64,000 nucleotides of DNA from Strix aluco. Taxonomy: Eukaryota > Chordata > Aves > Strigiformes > Strigidae. Shown piece after piece: positions 57,001 to 64,000 of this stretch; positions within the stretch are counted from its first letter, which is position 1, and each line of letters starts with the position of its first letter. The position numbers and the translations under genes were made by a program. The DNA lies in NCBI RefSeq assembly GCF_031877795.1, contig NC_133955.1:3038001-3102000 (forward strand). Reading direction: 5' to 3'. The notes beneath the pieces are model-generated. The model made no database searches. It was not told the origin of the DNA and worked only from the letters and a program-made list of their open reading frames with translations.

Positions 57001-59269
57001 GGCGAGGGGGACCCTGCCCGGGTGGTGACGTCCTACGTCTGTCAGTCCATCCTGGTGCCCCCCGACGTCATGGGCTACAAGGTGGCCGTGTCCTCGCAGC
57101 CCGTCAGCCTGGCCGACCGCCTCGTGGGTGAGCCGGGACTCGGGGGTGGCTCCTGCGTCCCCCTTCTCCTTCCCCCCAAACCCGGGGCAAACCCTCAGTT
57201 CTCGCCGTCCCCTCCTGTGGGACACCCCAGTGCCACTGGGCCACTCCGGTTGCCACTAGGCCACCCCGGTTGCCACTGGGCCACCTCAGTGCCACTGGGC
57301 CATCCTGGTTGCCACTGGGCCATCCTGGTTGCCACTGGGCCACCTCAGTGCCACTGGGCCACCCCGGTTGCCACTAGGCCATCCCGGTTGCCACTGGGCC
57401 ACCCCAGTGCCACTGGGCCATACCGGTTGCCACTGGGCCATCCCGGTTGCCACTGGGCCACCTCAGTGCCACTGGGCCACCCCGGTTGCCACTAGGCCAT
57501 CCCAGTTGCCACTGGGCCACCCCAGTGCCACTGGGCCATCCCGGTTGCCACTGGACCACCTCAGTGCCACTGGGCCATCCTGGTTGCCACTGGGCCACCT
57601 CAGTGCCACTGGGCCACCCCGGTTGCCACTAGGCCATCGCGGTTGCCACTGGGCCACCCCAGTGCCACTGGGCCATCCCGGTTGCCACTGGGCCATCCCG
57701 GTTGCCACTGGGCCACCTCAGTGCCACTGGGCCACCCCGGTTGCCACTAGGCCATCCCGGTTGCCACTGGGCCATCCCAGTTGCCACTGGGCCACCCCAG
57801 TGCCACTGGGCCATCCTGGTTGCCACTGGGCCACCCCGTTCTCGCCGCAGGCGTCACCGCCGGCTCCACGCTGGACGGCATCACCTCCCCTCCGGAGCAC
57901 TTTCCCCCCGGCCACCCCGACCTGCCTGACATCGTCTTCTTCTACAGGTGAGAGTGGGTGGCCCGGGGGGGGACAGGGGACAGACAGACACCCCGCTGTG
58001 TCCCCCCCCCCCACGCTGACCCCCCCCCGCGTCCCCCTCACCAGGTCCAACGACGTGACGCAGCCCTGCAGCGGGGGACGGGCCACCGCCATCCGCCTGC
58101 GCTGCGACCCGCTGCGCCTGGGCGCCGGCACCCTGGCTGTGCCCAGGTAGGTGGGGGACGGTGCTGGGTGGGGGGGGGCTTTTGGGGGGAACATCCTCAT
58201 AGCCCCCCCCCAAAGCGCCACCCCCACCTCCTTGCCCACCCCGCCTGGCAGGGCACGGGGTGTGTCCCTGGGGGTGCTTTGCTTTGGGGACCCCGGTGCG
58301 CCGTGTCCCCCACGCTGCGTTGGCACCACCGGCCAAGCCCCCCCCCCCATCTTTTTTCTTCCTGCCCCCACCCCCCCACCCTCCAGCAAATGCCCCGAGG
58401 GCACCTGCGACGGCTGCACCTTCCACTTTCTCTGGGTGACGGGCGAGGGTTGTCCCCGCTGCTCCGCCGGCCACTATCGCCCCATCGTCAGCGCCTGCCT
58501 CGGCGGCGTCCAGGTGCGACCGGGACACCACGGGGATGGGCTGGATTGGGCAGGGGAGGGGGTCACCCACCTCACTGAGCCCCCCCTTTCCCCCCAACCC
58601 CACCCCAGAGAACCACTTACGTCTGGCGGGAGCCCCGGCTGTGCCGCGGCGGGCAGAGTTTGCCGGCGCAGAAGGTGAGGGGCTGCAGGAGCGTGGATTT
58701 TTGGCTGAAGGTGGGAATCTCCGCCGGCACCTGCGCCGCCGTCCTGCTCGCCGCCCTCGCCGCCTACTTCTGGAAAAAGAACCAAAAGTGTGTGGTGTCA
58801 GCGGGATTTTGGGGACGGAGGGACATTGCCACGGCGGGGGGGGTTGATGTCACCGCTCTCTGTCCCCAGGCTGGAATATAAATACTCCAAACTGGTGATG
58901 AACGCGGCGGCCAAGGAGAGCGAGCTGCCGGCGCCGGATAGCTGCGCCATCATGGAGGGGGAGGACGCCGAGGACGACCTGGTTTTTGCCACCAAGAAGT
59001 CGCTTTTTGGCAAAATTAAGTCCCTCACGTCCAAGGTAAGGCGGGGGGGGGGGGAGGAGGTGAAGGGGGGCAGGAGTGCACAACCCCGGAGCAGACACCA
59101 GAGAAGCCACAGCGGTGGTTTGCGGCTGCTCCCGTGCCCCAGTTTGCCCACCCCAAGGGGGGGGCCGGGGGGTGCGCGCTGACGCCGGGGCTCACCGCAG
59201 AGGACGCCGGATGGTTTCGACTCCGTCCCGCTGAAGACGTCGTCCGGCAGCACCGCCATGGAGCTGTGA
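46975..59269 (+). CDS. ELAPOR1: Endosome/lysosome-associated apoptosis and autophagy regulator 1 (ELAPOR1)
   Basis: Type I membrane protein (KIAA1324, EIG121) of the late secretory and endolysosomal system. All 22 exons join in phase to 992 residues (human 1013): 46975-47079, 49895-50015, 50502-50694, 51598-51745, 51860-51940, 52179-52284, 52367-52516, 52770-52858, 52968-53145, 53262-53390, 53475-53565, 53674-53779, 53867-54004, 54088-54336, 55060-55233, 56947-57127, 57851-57947, 58045-58146, 58387-58513, 58609-58787, 58870-59035, 59201-59269. The protein has a signal peptide ([12 protein letters not shown]), cysteine-rich growth-factor-receptor-like repeats (for example [20 protein letters not shown]), a mannose-6-phosphate-receptor-like region in the middle, one membrane span ([20 protein letters not shown]) and a cytosolic tail with [12 protein letters not shown], where YSKL fits the YxxL-type sorting signal. 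The start at 46975 is the only ATG with a following signal peptide. No break was found. Introns 1, 14, 15 and 16 carry large repeats. SARS1 follows, as in human. Confidence 0.97.
47640..48020. repeat. CA repeat and long T tract in ELAPOR1 intron 1
   Basis: A CA-rich tract at about 47640-47690 and a T run of roughly 37 bases at 47980-48016 followed by GTGTGTG. The rest of intron 1 up to 49359 is GC-rich without recognised elements. Confidence 0.9.
49365..49730. repeat. CATCCCCCCACCCTGAG minisatellite in ELAPOR1 intron 1
   Basis: About twenty copies of a 17-19 bp C-rich unit, ending about 165 bp before exon 2. Confidence 0.93.
54535..54925. repeat. Minisatellite in ELAPOR1 intron 14
   Basis: Units of about 60 bp containing GGTGACACCAGCCCCCCTGG and GGGTGGGTGACACTCTCTGG. 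Confidence 0.9.
55490..56890. repeat. CATGCACAC-type array in ELAPOR1 intron 15
   Basis: About 1.4 kb of units such as CATGCACACACTCATGCAAA and GTGTGCACACATGCACACAC, with longer copies of roughly 250-300 bp (GCAAACACAGGTGTACAGGC recurs). It ends about 55 bp before exon 16. Confidence 0.94.
57215..57845. repeat. TTGCCACTGGGCCATCCCGG minisatellite in ELAPOR1 intron 16
   Basis: Thirty or more copies of a 19-20 bp unit. The last copy abuts the exon 17 acceptor (CTCGCCGCAG), and the polypyrimidine tract is at the edge of the array. Confidence 0.95.
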
Positions 59270-59425
59270 CGGGGCGGGGGGGGGCACCCACGCCCACCCC
59301 CCCACCCCCCCAACGTGGCCTTAGGGACCCGCTTCGGACCGGAGCTTCGTTACGGCTTTTGTACGTGTGTCCCCCCCCCATCTCCGTGTCCCCCCCCGCC
59401 CTCAGCCAAGCACCGAAAAATGCCA

Positions 59426-59431
59426 AATACA
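59426..59431 (+). other. ELAPOR1: Possible ELAPOR1 polyadenylation signal (AATACA variant)
   Basis: No AATAAA follows the stop codon closely. AATACA, a weaker hexamer, lies 157 bp downstream and is followed by a strongly GT-rich stretch (59434-59470) of the kind that supports cleavage. Inference only. Confidence 0.35.
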
Positions 59432-59454
59432 GGTGTGGGGTTTGTACGACGGCT

Positions 59455-59700
59455 CCGTGTGTGTGTGTGTGTGTCCCCCCTGCGCCCCCCGGGACACCGG
59501 CACATGGCGGGGGGGGACACGCGTCGTGGCACACGTGTGTCGGGGTGCTTGTGCGTGGGGTGGGGTTGCTCGTGGCGTGTAGCGTGGGGATGCGTGTGCA
59601 CACACACGTGTGTGTGTGTGTGTGCACAGGGGGGTGTTCACACGCGGGGGGGGCGTGTGTGTGCGTGTGTGGATGGGGGTGGGGGCGTGCACACGCGTGT
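59455..59700. repeat. GT-rich low-complexity sequence after ELAPOR1
   Basis: Scattered GTGTGTGTGTG and ACACACGTGTGTG runs with G-rich interruptions. Confidence 0.8.
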
Positions 59701-59784
59701 GTGAGCTCTGGCCGTGGCACGGCTGCCTCCTGCGCGGCTGTCACAGGCCGGGGGGTCGAGGGGAGTGACTGTGGCTGTGCCGGG

Positions 59785-60240
59785 CTGTGCCAGGTCATGC
59801 CAGGCTGTGCCGTGCCATACCAGGCCATGCCAGGCCACGCTGTGCCATCTCAAGCCACGCCAGGCCGTGCCATGCCATGCCATGCCATGCCAGGCTGTGC
59901 CATGCCATACCAGGCCAGGCCGTGCCATGCTGTGCCATCTCAGGCCACACCAGGCCATGCCATGCCAGGCCGTGCTGTGCCGTGCCAGGCTGCGCTGTGC
60001 CGTGCCAGGCTGCGCCATGCCATTCCAGGCCACACCAGGCCATGCTGTGCCGTGTCAGGCTGTGCCATGCCATGCCAGGCTGTGCCGTGCCGTGCCAGGC
60101 CACATCGGACCATGCTGTGCCGTGTCAGGCCGTGCCAGGCTGTGCCACGCCATGCTGTGCCATGCCAGGCCACACCAGGCCATGCTGTGCCATGCCAGGA
60201 CGTGCCAGGCTGTGCCGTGCCATGCTGTGCCACAGCCCAG
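59785..60240. repeat. GTGCCATGCCAGGC array
   Basis: About 450 bp of five-base-like units (GCCAT, GCCAG, GCTGT, GCCGT), for example TGTGCCGTGCCAGGCTGTGC. The composition is close to the reverse complement of the array at 30846-32310. Confidence 0.92.
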
Positions 60241-60807
60241 CACCAGCCCCGCACCCGCCTCTCCCTGCCCAGGCTCACTAGCCCACCTGCACAAATTGAC
60301 CAATTTGAGCAATTCTGACCCAAAGCAGGTACCTGATGCCGGGAGCTCCCGGCACGGTGTTTTCCACCACCACGGTGGCACACGGGTGGGTGTGTGTCCC
60401 CCCCCAGTGTGGGGCACCCTGGGGTCCCCCGTGGTCTTGCTCCCAAAGTCCCTCAGTCCTGCAGACCCCTGGGTCCCCTGGAAAGGAGGGGTGGGGGCTG
60501 GTGCCAGCTCCCTCTGACCCCCCCAAGCCCCCTTCACCCTTTTTACACATTTTTCCACATTTTCTAGGTGGTGCCAGGGGACCCGCGTGTCCCCACAGAT
60601 CATTCTGACCCCTCCATCTCGGGGGGATGGGGACGGGGTCCCCACAGGGGTGGGGGCACCCAGGACCCCTCCAGGAGCCCCCCAGGGACCAGATGGTGGA
60701 ATCCAGCTCCCAGCTTGGGGACGACAAATGTTGGGGTGCCATAAGGTGCCATGGGGAGCTGTGTTTGTGCCACGGGGTGCTGCGGGGGGACTCGTGGGAA
60801 CACCCGG
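60241..60807. other. ELAPOR1-SARS1 spacer
   Basis: Unique GC-rich sequence with no gene or named repeat recognised. Confidence 0.45.
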
Positions 60808-61400
60808 GGACTCACAGAATTGTCTAGGTTGGAAAGGACCTTGAAGCTCCTCCAGCCCCACCATGAACCTCACCCTGACCGTTCCCAACTCCACCAGATC
60901 CCTCAGCGCTGGGTCAACCCGACTCTTCAACCCCTCCAGGGATGGGGACTCCCCCCCTGCCCTGGGCAGCCCATTCCAACGCCCAACAACCCCTTCTGCA
61001 AAGAAATCCTTCCTAAGAGCCAGTCTGACCCTGCCCTGGCGCAGCTTGAGGCCATTCCCTCTTGTCCTATCACTTATTACTTGGTTAAAGAGACTCATCC
61101 CCAGTTCTCTGCACCCTCCTTTCAGGGAGTTGCAGAGGGCCAGGAGGTCTCCCCTCAGCCTCCTCTTCTCCAGACTAAACCCCCCCAGTTCCCTCAGCCG
61201 CTCCCCATCAGACCTGTGCTCCAGACCCTGCACCAGCTCCGTTGCCCTTCTCTGGACACGCTCGAGTCATTCAATGGCCTTTTTGGAGTGAGGGGCCCAA
61301 AACTGAACCCACTCACCGAGGGGCGGCCTCACCAGTGCCGAGCACAGGGGTCAGATCCCTCCCCTGTCCCTGCTGGCCACGCTGGTGTGGATACAAAAAC
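60808..61400 (-). mobile_element. CR1 LINE, 3' fragment, antisense
   Basis: Read on the minus strand this carries the CR1 ORF2 tail (LREL...[19 protein letters not shown]) and the 3' UTR, ending at about 60811 in a CR1-type terminus with ATTCTGTGA. It is over 95 percent identical by eye to the copy at 1308-2003, and so belongs to the same young subfamily. Confidence 0.92.
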
Positions 61401-61800
61401 CAGCCAGGCCGTACTGTGGCCTCCTCGAGGCCTCTCTGTCGCCGTCCCACTTCCCCTCGGGCCCCCATGGGCCTTTTGGGGCAACCGCTAGCCTGGGCCT
61501 GTGTGAAGCCTCAGCACGGTGGGGTGTGAGCGCTCCTGGGGCTGCTGGTGGGGGGGGGGGGGGGGCCCAGGGATGGGGGTACCTAGAGGCCACCAGAATA
61601 CCCGGGTGTGGCTGGGGGTACCCGGGGAGACACCTGGGGGTGCTCAGGGATACCCGAGCAGACACCCACAACCCGCGGGGACCCCCCGGGGGGTGCTTGG
61701 CCCCCCCCAGCCCGTCACCCTTCAGCCTCCACCAGGGGGCGCTGCTCCCGCCGGCCGCCATTTCGCGCCGCAGCGCCCCCTGGCGCGGGGCGGCCTCTCT

Positions 61801-61845
61801 GCGCATGCGCCCCCCCTCCCTCCCCCCTCCCCCCCGCGCATGCGC
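61801..61845. promoter_or_regulatory. SARS1: Two NRF1-type palindromes in the SARS1 promoter
   Basis: GCGCATGCGC occurs perfectly at 61801-61810 and again at 61836-61845, separated by a C/T-rich tract, within 101 bp of the SARS1 start codon. This fits a TATA-less housekeeping promoter. Confidence 0.75.
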
Positions 61846-61901
61846 GCTGGGCCGCGGCCGCCGCCGGCTGAGGGGCGACAGGAGCCGCCGCTGCCGCCAT
61901 C

Positions 61902-62037
61902 ATGGTGCTGGACCTGGACCTGTTCCGCGCCGACAAGGGCGGGGACCCCGCCATGGTGCGGGACATGCAGCGCAAACGCTTCAAGGATCCGGCGCTGGTG
62001 GACGCGCTGGTGCGGGCCGACAGCGCCTGGCGGAGTT
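61902..62037 (+). CDS. SARS1: Cytosolic seryl-tRNA synthetase, exon 1 (rest outside window)
   Basis: Charges tRNA-Ser and tRNA-Sec with serine in the cytosol. Exon 1 encodes [20 protein letters not shown], then [20 protein letters not shown] and RS, closely matching the vertebrate SARS1 N-terminus ([16 protein letters not shown] in human). It leads into the coiled-coil tRNA-binding arm. The exon has 45 codons plus one base and ends at a GTACGT donor. The human protein continues with CRFRADNLN, which requires a cysteine codon split at this junction, in agreement with the phase. Exon 2 is not found before 64000. A CpG-rich promoter with two NRF1 palindromes lies directly upstream, and ELAPOR1 is the upstream neighbour, as in human. 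Confidence 0.94.
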
Positions 62038-63799
62038 GTACGTGGGGCGGAGGGGCCGCGCCGGGCCGGGGGCTGGCGGCCCTCGGGCTGAGGGAGGGGC
62101 TGAGGGGGCCTGAGGGGACCTGGCACGCCCCCGGGGCTGGGGGGTTCCCAGGAGGGCCTGTGACCCCTCCCAGAGGGGACTTTCTGTCCCAGGCTGGGCA
62201 TGTCCTCTCTCACATGCCTCCGCGGTGGGGGACCCCTCTCACCCCCCAGCTGGTGGCCTGTCCCCAGGTGATGCCCCCCCCATCTCCCCTCCCCGGGGAT
62301 GGGGGATCCCCCCAGGGGTCCCTCTCTTCCACTCCCCCCCGGGCTTCGGAGCCTGTCCCCAGACTGATCCCCCAAACCCCCTCATCAAGGCGGGGTGACC
62401 TGTGGGGGATCCCTGCCACCCCCCCTCCCCAGCCCCGTGGGATCTCCTCGGTGGGTCTTACCCCTGGGGGATCCTGTGGGTGGGTCCCTGCGGGGGCCGG
62501 GAGCCTGTCCCCGGGTGGATCCCCCTCACCCCCTTCCTAGGACTTAGGGAGAGTTTTTCCCTGCGGATCGCTCCTTCCCTTCTCCCAGGCCTGGGGCAGA
62601 TCCCTGGTCCCGGTTCCCCTTGGCCTGCACGTGGGTCTCGCCCCACCGGTGATCCGACCCCACTGGTGGTACAACCCCACCGGTGATCCGGCCCCACCAG
62701 TGATCCCCAGGGATCTGCTCCCCACGCTGCCGCGGGGTCCGGCTGGGCGAGCCGGGGGGATCCCACACGGTGCCACCCCCGTCACGTTGGTGTAAACCCG
62801 TGCCCGGGCGGTTCGAGAGGGGCAGGAGCAAAGGCCCCATCACCCCCCGGCCTGGGTGGGAGGTCGGGCAGCAGAAGCTGCCGTTGAGTCCCATTTTTGG
62901 GTGCCCGGGCATGGAGGAGGGTGTGGTGGGAGGCGAGGAGGGGTGGGTGCCCCAGAAAGCCGCAGTTCCCAGGGCGCCCCGGTCCCCCTCGCCACCGCCG
63001 CGGGATGAAAGCAGCAGCTTTAAACACTCTTTTAATCCCGTTGCCTTGATGTGAATGAGCCCGGCCCTGCTTAATCATGCCCGGCGCGTCCCCTGGCTCC
63101 GGCCGTGCCCTCATCACCGCCTTAATTTTATCCGAGGACCTTTCATCCTGCAGGACCAGCCGGCTTTCCAGGCCGGCGGTGGGGGCTGCGCCCCAGCCCC
63201 CTCCCCGCAGGGCTCTGGCCCATCCCGGCGGCGGTGGGTGCTGCGGAGGGGTGTGCTGGCGCGGAACCGCGAGGCGCAGGGCTGGCAGGACGCGCAGGCG
63301 AGCAGCCGGCTGATGCAATCCGGCGCCTGCCGGTGCTGTGGGGTCCGTGGGAGGCTGCCAGGGTCGTGTTTGCCGTGTCCTGTTCCCTGGCTCTTAACCC
63401 TTCCTGTTTCCTGACTCAGGATCACCCCCGGGGGTCTGATCCTGCCTGCAGATGGGGGTGTTACCCGGTTGGGGTGACAGATCCCTGGCGTTGGTGTGTC
63501 TCTGATTTAGGCTGCCCTGCCAGGCTGTGTCCTGGGCTCTGCCCTTCCCAGCCCTGGTGCCACCAAGGGCCACCTCCCCGGTCCCCTCACCAAACAGCCC
63601 CAATCTCATCTCGCTGAGCTCTGCATCCGCTCAGCCCTCAGCAGCCCCAGCCCAGCGTGGGGGTCCTGGTGGGGCTGTGGCCCAGTGCAGCGTCACTCGG
63701 GGCGTTTTCAAACGACACCCATGCGTGGGAGCCCTCTGCTCCCCACATCCCTGCCCCACACTGCGCTCTCACACCACCAAACCCTCCCTTGTCCTTCCA
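62038..63799. other. SARS1: SARS1 intron 1, proximal part
   Basis: GC-rich intronic sequence. A short local repeat of CCCCACCGGTGATCCGACCC type lies at about 62640-62710. No exon or mobile element is recognised before the CR1 copy at 63800. Confidence 0.5.
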
Positions 63800-64000
63800 A
63801 GACCTCATGGCCCTCTCCAACTCCCTGAAAGGAGGGTGCAGAGAGGGGGGAGGAGTCTCTTGAGCCAAGGACCCAGCGCCAGGACAAGAGGGAATGGCCT
63901 CAAGCTGCGCCAGGGCAGGGTCAGACTGGCTCTTAGGAAGGATTTCTTTGCAGAAGGGGTTGTTGGGCGTTGGAATGGGCTGCCCAGGGCAGGGGGGGAG
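63800..64000 (+). mobile_element. CR1 LINE, cut by the window end
   Basis: Starts GACCTCATGGCCCTCTCC within the CR1 ORF2 tail and continues to the last base. It is nearly identical to 1660-1850 of the first CR1 copy in this window. Confidence 0.92.

Overview
This is a GC-rich, gene-dense stretch of an avian-type genome, probably a microchromosome. Grounds for a bird: several near-identical CR1 LINE 3' ends closing with tandem copies of ATTCTGTG, compact introns, extreme G/C homopolymers, and nine vertebrate gene loci in 64 kb. The gene set joins two blocks that lie far apart on human chromosome 1: the 1q32 block (LMOD1, SHISA4, INAVA, GPR25) and the 1p13 block (TMEM167B, SCARNA2, ELAPOR1, SARS1). 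From memory this resembles chicken chromosome 26, which I could not check.

Layout. 1-8748 is the distal intron 1 of LMOD1 (exon 1 lies left of the window). It holds CR1 copies, a roughly 900-bp segment present twice, and an LTR-like fossil between the two copies. LMOD1 (+) ends at 11257. A Myb/SANT-like DNA-binding gene (+, 14131-17940) sits between LMOD1 and SHISA4 (-, 19130-22572). INAVA (-, 24045-29997), GPR25 (-, 33990-35039) and a FAM107-family gene (-, 35822-38601) follow. Then come TMEM167B (+, 40154-42471), a probable SCARNA2 locus (+, about 45390-45705), the complete 22-exon ELAPOR1 (+, 46975-59269) and exon 1 of SARS1 (+, 61902-62037).

Most introns and spacers carry their own tandem repeat: GGGACA-type in the Myb/SANT gene, CCCAGCACC in SHISA4, a 315-bp higher-order repeat in INAVA, GGAT in the FAM107-like gene, a G-rich unit in TMEM167B, and three unrelated arrays in ELAPOR1. 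The coding exons remain clean, except that SHISA4 and INAVA show several one-base length changes, many at homopolymers. These look like base-calling errors, although real decay is not excluded.

The genes do not form one pathway. They are neighbours by descent: smooth-muscle actin nucleation (LMOD1), membrane and Golgi proteins (SHISA4, TMEM167B, ELAPOR1), epithelial junction and innate signalling (INAVA), an orphan-type receptor (GPR25), an actin-associated protein (FAM107-like), U2 snRNA modification (SCARNA2) and translation (SARS1). Least described are the Myb/SANT gene, the FAM107 paralogue with a myristoylation-type N-terminus, and the SCARNA2 locus identified by its two U2 guide elements.
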